Assembly: GCF_000832015.1 (NCBI RefSeq)
Contig: NZ_JXCJ01000001.1
Span: 64,337 to 124,107, forward strand
Direction of reading: 5' to 3'
DNA length: 59,771 nucleotides
Source of the DNA: Gilvimarinus agarilyticus
Lineage (GTDB): Bacteria > Pseudomonadota > Gammaproteobacteria > Pseudomonadales > Cellvibrionaceae
Of this stretch, positions 1-7,507 are shown in pieces (positions within the stretch are counted from its first letter, which is position 1; each line of letters opens with the position of its first letter). The translations under genes and the position numbers were made by a program. The notes below the pieces were generated by a model. That model searched no databases, was not told the origin of the DNA, and worked only from the letters and a program-made list of their open reading frames with translations.

Positions 1-2
1 CA

Positions 3-107
3 GGTGCCGGGGCCCTGGCGCTGTTGTGGTTAATTGCCACCTTTGCGATTGTTATTGGGGTCTTATTAATCGTGCTGGCCTTGCGGGTACGTAAACTCGC
101 GCTGTAA
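3..107 (+). CDS. C-terminal end of an HdeD-like (DUF308) membrane protein, partial
   Basis: The window opens inside a gene; 34 codons remain before a TAA. They encode one hydrophobic helix (LLWLIATFAIVIGVLLIV) followed by a short basic tail, RVRKLAL. This ending resembles the last transmembrane segment of HdeD/DUF308 acid-stress membrane proteins. The assignment rests on the tail only, so it is tentative. The gene ends at the hairpin terminator shared with the convergent fimX-like gene. Confidence 0.5.
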   Translation, partial: GAGALALLWLIATFAIVIGVLLIVLALRVRKLAL

Positions 108-142
108 ATGCCTGGCTACTCATTGTAGCCGGTATAGCTTAC

Positions 143-178
143 AAAAAAAGGCAGCCCACTACCGGGCTGCCTTTTTTG
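143..178. terminator. Bidirectional Rho-independent terminator
   Basis: An eight-bp GC-rich stem (GGCAGCCC / GGGCTGCC) with a six-base loop is flanked by an A-run on the left and a T-run on the right. It can terminate both the rightward HdeD-like gene and the leftward fimX-like gene. Confidence 0.9.
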
Positions 179-208
179 TGTGGCGATATTGCTTACATCG
201 CAACAGAG

Positions 209-2320
209 TTAGCCTTCCATATTAAAGTCGTAACTCATCGATTGGGTTGGCTCTTGCAAATAGTGCCCCTGAATGTAGTGCACCCCAGCCTGCCAAAGGG
301 TTGAGAGCACGCTGGCATTCTCAACAAACGGCACAATGGTAATTTTATCGGCCTCGTGCAGCTGTTCTAACAGCTGGGTTAGTGACTCGGGGCTTTCACT
401 TTTGCTCTGTACATCCTGCGTGAACGAGCCGTCGACTTTAATAAAGCCGGCATCCACATGCTTGAGCGTGTTAAAGGGGTTGAGCGAGCAGCCAAAGCTG
501 GAGATCGAAAGCTTGCTGCCGAGTTTTTCCAGGCCATTGTTAAGCGCTTTGGCGGCGTTAAGGTGATTAGTAATGTCCACCTCTTGGGCCTGAAAGACGA
601 TTGCATCGGGTGGCAGGCCTGCGGCTTTAAAGGCGACGCCCAACCACGCCACCAGTGAGCTGTCGCAAATGGATGAGTTGTTTAAATTAACAATTAATTT
701 GGTTTTGTTGCCGCGGCTGCGGTGCTCGGATAACAGCTTAATGGCTTCCAGAATTACCCAGCGATCAATCTTAATTCCAATGCCCGCTTGATGGGCAGTC
801 TCGATAAACTGGTTGGGTGAAACTTCTTCATTTTCGCTGTTTAGCAGGCGCAGTAATACTTCGTAGTACTCTTCCTCTGAGCCGCGCAAACTAATAATGG
901 GTTGAAACAAAAGGCGAAACAGATCGTTGTCTAGCGCGTTCTGTACGTCTTTTAGCATGTCGCGCTCTTGTTTTTCTTCCGCGCTGACGGGGGGCTCGTA
1001 CAGCAGCGCGCAGTTGTGCTCGTGCTCGCGCACCTGGTCGGCAGCGGTCATGGCTTGTTCAATGACCTGCTCGGCATTGCTGGAGTTTTCGTTAACCAGC
1101 GAGATACCAATGCTGGCGTTTAGCTGCAGTGTTTTACTGTTAACCTCGATGATGTGCTCGGCAATGATGGCGCACAGCTTTTCAGCTCGGCTGACGGTTT
1201 CACTGGCGGTGGTGGTGGTACTCAGTAGTGTAAAGGCACTGTCGCCAAAACGGGCCAGAGTCTCGCCTTCGGCGCTTTCACGGGTTAGCAGTTGCGCGAG
1301 GTCTTCGAGAGCAGCGTCGGCGCCGGTCATCCCCAGCTTGGCCTGGGCGGTATCGGCAAAATCGTCGATATCAATGTACAGCAGGCAACGGCTTTGCTCG
1401 TCGTCTATGCTGTCGATAATTTTTTCGGTATGTCTCAGGAAATAGCTGCGGTTATAGAGGCCGGTGATGCTGTCCTTCCATTTGGCTTCTTCCAGCTCTT
1501 TGGCCGAGACACCAGCGGCGGCCGCCGCTGCCGCTACGGAGGCTCCAGCCCGAGTGCCACGGGTTAAAAATTGCAGGCAGGGTTCGTCGTCGTAGCTGGC
1601 GTGGGCCACCTCCAGTGATACCTCGGTTTGCCCGCCGTCGTGGCGTAGGCCCTGAAAGCTCAGTGTGCTGGATTCGGCGTCGAGCCCTTTAAGGGTAAAC
1701 TCTTTCAAAAAGTTTTTAAGTTTGTCGTGATCGCTCTCAGCCACCATGTCCATGATGGGCATACAATCGATGTCGTCTTTGTCGTCGTAGCCGAACAGCT
1801 CGGCGAAAGATTCGTTGGCGTAGAGATAGAGGCCATCTTGCACGTAGGCAATGGCGTCGCGAGAGCTATCGAGCAGCGATTGCGCGCGGCGCTCGGACTC
1901 GCGCAACCGGCGGTCGGCAATGCGCTTGTCGTGGCGCTGAGCGCGATTGGCGAGCTCGCGGCTAATAACCAGCAGCAGGTGTTGGTCTTCATCTAGGCGT
2001 ACAACGTCAGCCGCGCCCACTTTAAGACCCTCGACAATGGCTTGGCTGGTCTCGTCGTCGGTCAGCAGTACGGCGGGGATGTCCTTGTTCAGACGACGAA
2101 TTTGCTGAATGGCAGCCGCCGGTGTCAGATTTTGGGTTTGGTCATGAGCGATCAGAATGTCCCATGCCTGCTCTTCGATCAGCTTGTTGAGTGACTCGTC
2201 ACTGGTTACATGCTGAGCGCGATTGGGGCGCCCGGCATTGTGCAGCATGCTGATTAAGCGCTCGGCTTCGGCTTGCGAATCGTTCAGGATGAGCAGGCGG
2301 ATCGTTTCATTGGGATTCAT
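209..2320 (-). CDS. fimX: FimX-like c-di-GMP receptor (REC-PAS-GGDEF-EAL, degenerate)
   Basis: A 703-residue protein with receiver-like (about 8-125), PAS (about 145-255), GGDEF (about 280-440) and EAL (about 455-695) domains. The cyclase motif is GDSAF (359-363) instead of GGDEF, and the EAL signature is EVL (487-489). Pseudomonas FimX also has degenerate motifs (GDSIF, EVL) and similar length; it binds c-di-GMP without making or cleaving it and drives type IV pilus assembly at the cell pole. An alanine run near residues 262-269 joins PAS to GGDEF. A large PilZ-domain gene lies 283 bp upstream on the same strand. Family assignment is firm; the pilus role is inferred by homology. Confidence 0.85.
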   Translation of the reverse strand: MNPNETIRLLILNDSQAEAERLISMLHNAGRPNRAQHVTSDESLNKLIEEQAWDILIAHDQTQNLTPAAAIQQIRRLNKDIPAVLLTDDETSQAIVEGLKVGAADVVRLDEDQHLLLVISRELANRAQRHDKRIADRRLRESERRAQSLLDSSRDAIAYVQDGLYLYANESFAELFGYDDKDDIDCMPIMDMVAESDHDKLKNFLKEFTLKGLDAESSTLSFQGLRHDGGQTEVSLEVAHASYDDEPCLQFLTRGTRAGASVAAAAAAAGVSAKELEEAKWKDSITGLYNRSYFLRHTEKIIDSIDDEQSRCLLYIDIDDFADTAQAKLGMTGADAALEDLAQLLTRESAEGETLARFGDSAFTLLSTTTTASETVSRAEKLCAIIAEHIIEVNSKTLQLNASIGISLVNENSSNAEQVIEQAMTAADQVREHEHNCALLYEPPVSAEEKQERDMLKDVQNALDNDLFRLLFQPIISLRGSEEEYYEVLLRLLNSENEEVSPNQFIETAHQAGIGIKIDRWVILEAIKLLSEHRSRGNKTKLIVNLNNSSICDSSLVAWLGVAFKAAGLPPDAIVFQAQEVDITNHLNAAKALNNGLEKLGSKLSISSFGCSLNPFNTLKHVDAGFIKVDGSFTQDVQSKSESPESLTQLLEQLHEADKITIVPFVENASVLSTLWQAGVHYIQGHYLQEPTQSMSYDFNMEG

Positions 2321-2603
2321 AGAGGTCTACTGCGCTCGCTATTCCACGGTTTTTATCGAGTGCCAGGTGTGTTTTGCTGCAAGGAAGAATTCCCCCCATT
2401 CGCTCGATATTTCGAGCCGGTAGTCGGCTACCGCTTGCAAACTGGCACTTATAGATGAAGAGGCAACTATATTACCCGAATATTCTCTCACCTCAACACT
2501 TGTACGCTGATTGGCATAAGCTTGCCATATCATGCGTTGAAAAATGCGACGAGATCGACGCTTTCATTACCCCTTCAGCTTACCTATTGTCGGGTGTGCT
2601 TGG

Positions 2604-4397
2604 TTACTCTTTTGTGTCCCACAGGGCGGCAAAATCTGTTTTGGGGCGTGCGGCCTCCTCTGTAACCGGCTCGGCGCTGGCCAGCACCTTATAGGTAAAC
2701 TGGCTGACAATGCCGGTAGAAAACAAGCGGCGCGTTAGCTGCAAGCTGGTAACAGCGCCGTCTTGGTAGAGCCTGATTTTTTGCATTTCGCGAAAGCTCA
2801 CGGCGTTTGTCAGTAAACTGGCCGGCTGGTTGGCGAGACGCTGGGCCGGCAGCGCCAGTACCCGCAGGTACTCGGCGTAGTCGCCGGTTTTTTGTACGAT
2901 GGCGGCCGCCGCTGGTTGCGCCTGAGGCGCGAGCATTTGCACCCCTACCTGAGTGGTGTTGCGCGCCTGCTGCACCCAGCGCACCGCCGCAATCCCCCAT
3001 TTATGTCGGCCGGGCTCGCGCACGCCGAGCAGCTCGCCCGCTTTGAGGCCAGCTGGGCTGGCGCCATGCCATTCGAGGCAGTAACCGCCGGCGCTGACAT
3101 CGATCACGGCGACTTTATCGATGGGGTGCTGGCCGCGATATTTGGCTCGGGTGGCGCGGCGAATATTCTCTTCCATGTTGGCAGTCGAGTGGGTGCCGCT
3201 TTGCAGGGCGGGCTTGGCCACATCAAAAGCCTCGCCCCAGGGGTCGGCGGCGCTGGGGCTGATGCGGTCTTTTAGCTTGAGGCTACGCTGTTTGAATATG
3301 CCCTCGCTGCTATCCTCTAGCCCTAACTCAGAGGGGCTCTTGAGGTACAGATTAAAAGGGGTTTCGTCGGCGCTGTAAAAATGTAGGTTGCCCAGCCCAA
3401 TTGTCACCTCAAGCTCGCCGTTGCCGGCATGGCGTGGGTAGCTGCGCTCGACGGTGCGCTGCCAGGCGGCCTGTAAGTGGCCGGTTAGCGCCGGCGACAA
3501 ACGTGTCGTGGCGTTCTCGGGTAAAGTTTGCAGGGTTTGGCATGCCGCGCTGCTGTCTAATACGCGAACCTCTTGACTGTTGTATAACGACAGGCGGCTG
3601 CGATACACCGGCGGTTTGTCTTGATCGAGCATCACGGCGTATAGGCCATCGGGCGCTTGATGATCATCGGGATAGAGCTGCGCTTTGGCGCTGAGTGACT
3701 CGAGCGATAGATAAAGGTTGTATAAGTCGTTTTGCCCCAACTGGTTGGGGCGGGCCGCGGCCAGTAATACGATGCGCAGATAGGCCTGTTTGATACTTGC
3801 GATACCCTGGTGGTTGGGCAGAGGATCGTCAACTTTAAACTCGGTAAGGCCGTTGCGCTCAGCCAGTAAATACAGCGTGTTTAGCTCGAGCCAAAGCTGC
3901 TTTATGGTGGGGGTATACAGCTGGTAGCTGCGCAGCAACAGTAGGCCCAGCCCGGTAATGGCCCGGTGAATTGCCCGGCCGCGTAGCTCGTCGTTGCTGC
4001 GCTCGGTAAAGGCAGAGCGCAGCGCGACCAGGTAGGCGTTACTCAGATGTTTTTGCAGTGCCTGAGCGATGACGGCGGCCTTGCGCGCGGGCTCGGGTAA
4101 GATCAAAGGCTGGTGCAAAAACGCTTTACTGAGCCCTTGGATGGCCACATGCACCGCCGGGCGTACTTGATCGAGTACATCCAGGTGGTTTTGGGCGCCG
4201 GTCTTGAGGCGCGCTAACTCGGGCAGCGCCGCATACAAAATGGCACTGATATAGCGTGTTTGCGTTAGTGGTTGGGCGTCAATCCACCGGGCAACATTAG
4301 CGCTTGTCGCACTTTTGCAAAAGCTGAGGCTTTTAAGATCTGGCTCTGGCAGTTTTAGCTGCGCCAGCAGTGCGTCGTTGGTTAAGGCTTCGTTCAT
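2604..4397 (-). CDS. PilZ-domain protein with a large helical N-terminal region
   Basis: A 597-residue protein. The first 400 or so residues are mostly helical and match no domain I can name. The C-terminal part carries a PilZ-like segment with the DVSAGG motif (the D/N-x-S-x-x-G c-di-GMP-binding signature) after a basic stretch, RRATRAKYR. No signal peptide or membrane helix is visible, so it is probably cytoplasmic. It lies upstream of fimX on the same strand; the 283-bp gap holds only a 64-codon ORF (2339-2533) with no recognisable features. Likely a c-di-GMP effector; its target is unknown. Confidence 0.75.
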   Translation of the reverse strand: MNEALTNDALLAQLKLPEPDLKSLSFCKSATSANVARWIDAQPLTQTRYISAILYAALPELARLKTGAQNHLDVLDQVRPAVHVAIQGLSKAFLHQPLILPEPARKAAVIAQALQKHLSNAYLVALRSAFTERSNDELRGRAIHRAITGLGLLLLRSYQLYTPTIKQLWLELNTLYLLAERNGLTEFKVDDPLPNHQGIASIKQAYLRIVLLAAARPNQLGQNDLYNLYLSLESLSAKAQLYPDDHQAPDGLYAVMLDQDKPPVYRSRLSLYNSQEVRVLDSSAACQTLQTLPENATTRLSPALTGHLQAAWQRTVERSYPRHAGNGELEVTIGLGNLHFYSADETPFNLYLKSPSELGLEDSSEGIFKQRSLKLKDRISPSAADPWGEAFDVAKPALQSGTHSTANMEENIRRATRAKYRGQHPIDKVAVIDVSAGGYCLEWHGASPAGLKAGELLGVREPGRHKWGIAAVRWVQQARNTTQVGVQMLAPQAQPAAAAIVQKTGDYAEYLRVLALPAQRLANQPASLLTNAVSFREMQKIRLYQDGAVTSLQLTRRLFSTGIVSQFTYKVLASAEPVTEEAARPKTDFAALWDTKE

Positions 4398-4492
4398 GCT
4401 ATCGCTTATTACTCTGAGGTTACCGTTATACTATAGCGGATGGTGCCTGATTGTGACGCACGCTATAACAAAACCAATAAAATACGGCGGCG

Positions 4493-5500
4493 TTATATGA
4501 CCGGCGTTTTGGATGGTTGGCCGGGAATCTCACGTACCAGCTTGGGTACTAAATACCCAGACAGGCTGTGAAGTAGCCCCTGATGCAACCGTCTTGCTTT
4601 TGCCTCGGGCACGTCAAAATGCGCCGCCCCCGAGACTTTGTCCAGTAAGTGTAAGTAGTAAGGTAACACACCGCAGGCAAACAGCCGCTCACTAAGCTCG
4701 CTTAGTGCCGCTTGCGAGTCGTTGACGCCCTTTAGTAAGACGGTTTGGTTGAGCAGCGTAACGCCAGCCTGGCGCAGTTGGCCGAGGGCGTGGGCTACCG
4801 AGCCGTCCAGCTCGCGGGCGTGGTTGGCGTGTATCACCAGGGTGTTGGCAAAGCGCGGTCGGGCCAGCCAAGCCAGGCATTCATCGGTAATACGCTCTGG
4901 CACGACAATCGGCAGGCGCGAGTGCACCCGCAGGCGCGTGATGTGCGTAATGTGGCTGATCTCGTCGGTTAGCCAGCTAAGGGTAGCATCGGGGGCATTT
5001 AACGGGTCGCCGCCGCTAAAAATCACCTCGTGAATACTGGAATCCGCCCGAATGTAATCGAGTGCCTGTTGCCATTGGGCGCGGCTGGGGCGGTTGTCCG
5101 CGTAAGGGAAGTGCCGCCTAAAACAGTAGCGACAGTTAATGGCGCAGCTGCCGGTAACTACCAGCAGTACCCGGCCCTGATATTTGTGCACCAGCCCGGG
5201 GTGCGGGTTGGTGGTTTTTTCGGCAAGCGGGTCGTGGCTGTAACCGGGCACAGCCAGCAGCTCGTCGCCAATAGGCAGCACCTGACGCAGCAGCGGATCG
5301 TCGATATTACCGGGCTCCATCCGTCGCACAAAGCTGCGCGGCACCCGCAACGCAAAGTCGTTACCGGCTAAATGGGCGGCCGGCAGTAGTGCCGGGTCGA
5401 GTTTGAGGAGCGAAAATAGCTCTTCTGGGGTGCGAATAACGTTTTTAAGCGCCTCTTGCCAGGTCTCGGTCTGCCATGTAGCGACGGTTCGATGTATCAT
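4493..5500 (-). CDS. epmB: EF-P beta-lysylation protein EpmB (lysine 2,3-aminomutase family)
   Basis: A radical-SAM protein of 335 residues. The 4Fe-4S cysteines form C-x3-C-x2-C at C119, C123 and C126 ([17 protein letters not shown]), and FSGGDPL follows, as in lysine 2,3-aminomutases. EpmB converts L-alpha-lysine to (R)-beta-lysine, which EpmA attaches to elongation factor P. The gene is divergent from efp, only 40 bp away, and epmA follows efp, so the whole modification system is in one place. The size matches Escherichia coli YjeK. Confidence 0.95.
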   Translation of the reverse strand: MIHRTVATWQTETWQEALKNVIRTPEELFSLLKLDPALLPAAHLAGNDFALRVPRSFVRRMEPGNIDDPLLRQVLPIGDELLAVPGYSHDPLAEKTTNPHPGLVHKYQGRVLLVVTGSCAINCRYCFRRHFPYADNRPSRAQWQQALDYIRADSSIHEVIFSGGDPLNAPDATLSWLTDEISHITHITRLRVHSRLPIVVPERITDECLAWLARPRFANTLVIHANHARELDGSVAHALGQLRQAGVTLLNQTVLLKGVNDSQAALSELSERLFACGVLPYYLHLLDKVSGAAHFDVPEAKARRLHQGLLHSLSGYLVPKLVREIPGQPSKTPVI

Positions 5501-5540
5501 TGGCGCCTTTCAAATTCTGTTAATGATTACGAGAGGGGTT

Positions 5541-6113
5541 ATGGCCACCTATTCTATCAATGATTTCCGCACCGGTCTGAAAGTAATGCTAGACGGTGAC
5601 CCATGTAACATCGTTGAAAACGAGCTGGTAAAGCCGGGTAAAGGCCAAGCCTTTAACCGCGTTAAGCTGCGCAACCTGGCCACCGGCCGTGTATGGGATC
5701 GCACTTTTCGCGGCAGTGAGAGCCTTGAAGCCGCTGACGTGATCGACCGCGATATGGAGTACCTGTACAGCGACGGCGAGTTTTGGCACTTTATGGATCC
5801 GGAGTCATTCGACCAGTTTGCCGCCGATGCCAAAGCGGTAGCCGACGCTGCCAAGTGGCTGCGCGAGCAAGACAAGTGTGTAGTAACCCTGTTTAACAAC
5901 GCGCCTTTGGTGGTAACCCCGCCAAATCATGTCGAGCTGGAAGTGACTGAAACCGACCCGGGCTTAAAAGGCGATACCGCCCAGGGCGGCACCAAGCCCG
6001 CCACGTTAAGCACCGGCGCCGTGGTTAAAGTACCGCTGTTTATGAACGTGGGTGACGTGGTTCGCGTAGATACCCGCACCGGTGAGTACTTAGGCCGCGC
6101 CTCTAAAGACTAA
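5541..6113 (+). CDS. efp: Translation elongation factor P
   Basis: A protein of 190 residues that relieves ribosome stalling at polyproline stretches. Lysine 34 in KPGKGQAF is the residue beta-lysylated by EpmA with EpmB. The ATG at 5541 follows a good Shine-Dalgarno (GAGAGGGG, 5531-5538) and gives the standard length; an upstream in-frame extension to 5403 runs antisense through epmB and is not credible. epmA starts 3 bp after the stop, so the two are co-transcribed. Confidence 0.97.
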   Translation: MATYSINDFRTGLKVMLDGDPCNIVENELVKPGKGQAFNRVKLRNLATGRVWDRTFRGSESLEAADVIDRDMEYLYSDGEFWHFMDPESFDQFAADAKAVADAAKWLREQDKCVVTLFNNAPLVVTPPNHVELEVTETDPGLKGDTAQGGTKPATLSTGAVVKVPLFMNVGDVVRVDTRTGEYLGRASKD

Positions 6114-6116
6114 GCC

Positions 6117-7082
6117 GTGAGCGACTCATGGCAGCCGAGCTGCTCGCCCGCGTTATTAAAGGCGCGGGCGGCGCTCAACCATCACATACGCGAGTTTTTT
6201 AGCGCACGCGAGGTGCTTGAGGTCGAAGTACCGATTCTGGCCAGTACCTTTGTTACCGATCCGTTTGTCGAGCCGGTAACTGCCCACCACACGGGCCACA
6301 CCTATTATTTGCAGAGCTCCCCCGAATACGCCATGAAGCGCCTGCTGGCCGAGTATCGCCAGTGTATCTACGCGCTTACTAAGGTATTTCGCGCCGGCGA
6401 GAGCGGCTCGCGCCACAACCCAGAGTTTACTATGCTGGAGTGGTACCGCGTGGGGCTGGACGACCATCAGCTCATGACGGAAGTCGGTGATCTGGTGGCG
6501 CAGTTGATTCCCGAGCTGGCTATCCACAAGCTGAGTTACCGTCAGTGGTTTTACCGCCGCTGGCAGATTGACCCCCATGAGATCTCTTTGGCTGAGTTGC
6601 GCGTATTAGGCAAAAGCTTGATTGAGATCGACGACACCGGTTTGGACAAAGATGCCTGGCTGGATTTATTGGTCACCCATGAATTAGAGCCAGCGCTGCC
6701 CGTTGGGCTGACTTTTGTGCACGACTTCCCCGCCAGCCAGGCCGCGTTGGCCCGCATCGTGAATGATGCTAACGGCACACCCGTGGCGCGGCGCTTTGAG
6801 GGGTATTTGGCCACCGCGCCGGGCAACGCTATGGAGCTGGCCAACGGCTACTGGGAGCTAACGTGCCCAAACGAGCAGCGCCGGCGCTTTGCGCGCGATA
6901 TCGCCCGGCGCAGCGCGCTGGGTTTGCCCCAATATCCAGTGGATGAGCAACTGCTGGCGGCACTGGCCCACGGGCTGCCCGACTGCGCGGGTGTTGCCTT
7001 GGGGGTCGACCGGTTATTGATGCGCCAGCAAGGCTTGTCGCGCATCGGCGAGGGCCTGAGTTTTGAGTTTTCCCGCGCTTAA
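6117..7082 (+). CDS. epmA: EF-P--(R)-beta-lysine ligase EpmA (GenX/PoxA)
   Basis: A 321-residue paralogue of the lysyl-tRNA synthetase catalytic core that lacks the N-terminal anticodon-binding domain. It has class II synthetase motifs: motif 2 around FRAGESGSRHNPEF and motif 3 around GVALGVDRLLM near the C-terminus. It activates beta-lysine and transfers it to Lys34 of EF-P. The start is GTG at 6117, three bases after the efp stop, implying translational coupling. Confidence 0.95.
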   Translation: MSDSWQPSCSPALLKARAALNHHIREFFSAREVLEVEVPILASTFVTDPFVEPVTAHHTGHTYYLQSSPEYAMKRLLAEYRQCIYALTKVFRAGESGSRHNPEFTMLEWYRVGLDDHQLMTEVGDLVAQLIPELAIHKLSYRQWFYRRWQIDPHEISLAELRVLGKSLIEIDDTGLDKDAWLDLLVTHELEPALPVGLTFVHDFPASQAALARIVNDANGTPVARRFEGYLATAPGNAMELANGYWELTCPNEQRRRFARDIARRSALGLPQYPVDEQLLAALAHGLPDCAGVALGVDRLLMRQQGLSRIGEGLSFEFSRA

Positions 7083-7322
7083 CAAAATTGTGCAAAACAT
7101 TTTTTAAACGGCTTATTTTGCCTTAAAGGCTGCGCCAAAATGGCCTCGTGTCAAGCCCTTTTGTGCTTACAAAGCGGGCGTTATTGATTGCCAAGTGCTC
7201 GAATCTGTGCATTTTAAGCTGTTGATTTTGTTTGTGTTTTGCACTGTGTGAGAATCGCACAGTAAGCCCAGAGCCGGCGCTGCCGGTGGCTTTGAGCGGT
7301 TACGCAAAGCTCATGCACAAAG
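7083..7322. other. Non-coding stretch between epmA and the ppc regulatory region
   Basis: About 240 bp without a convincing ORF or a clear terminator with a U-run. It contains an imperfect dyad (CACTGTGTGAGAATCGCACAG around 7242-7263) of unknown meaning. The annotated ppc upstream elements begin just after it. Confidence 0.4.
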
Positions 7323-7345
7323 TTGTCCACAGGCTGTGTGGATAA
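7323..7345. promoter_or_regulatory. Inverted pair of DnaA-box-like sequences upstream of ppc
   Basis: TTGTCCACA (7323-7331, one mismatch from TTATCCACA) is followed after five bases by TGTGGATAA (7337-7345), the exact reverse complement of the consensus DnaA box. The pair lies about 25 bp upstream of the predicted ppc -35 element. No AT-rich unwinding region or further boxes are seen, so it is not an origin; it may be a DnaA-responsive promoter element or chance. Confidence 0.4.
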
Positions 7346-7367
7346 GCAAAATTACGCGGTCTTGGCG

Positions 7368-7397
7368 CTGACGTTAAGGGCGCGATTACCGTAAAAT
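7368..7397 (+). promoter_or_regulatory. Predicted sigma-70 promoter of ppc
   Basis: A -35 candidate CTGACG (7368-7373) and a -10 TAAAAT (7392-7397, five of six consensus bases) are separated by 18 bp. Transcription would start near 7404, about 100 nt before the ppc start codon. Confidence 0.5.
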
Positions 7398-7406
7398 AGA
7401 ACGTTG

Positions 7407-7473
7407 CCTCTGAATAGTAGAGCGGTGTTGTGGCCTTGGCGTAGGTTTGTGACACACCTGTATTATTCAGAGG
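7407..7473 (+). promoter_or_regulatory. Long hairpin in the ppc 5' leader
   Basis: CCTCTGAATA (7407-7416) pairs perfectly with TATTCAGAGG (7464-7473), and an inner GGTGT/ACACC can extend the stem. No U-run follows, so it is not a terminator. It sits at the extreme 5' end of the predicted mRNA, 34 nt before the ppc start. Confidence 0.5.
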
Positions 7474-7507
7474 TTCCTTTTACCTTTATTGGCTATGGAG
7501 ATAGTAG

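Noticed and set aside
2339-2533. 64-codon reverse-strand ORF between the PilZ gene and fimX
   Set aside because: No Shine-Dalgarno, no motif; likely a chance ORF.
7323-7345. Replication origin
   Set aside because: Only two DnaA boxes, no AT-rich region and no dnaA/dnaN neighbours.
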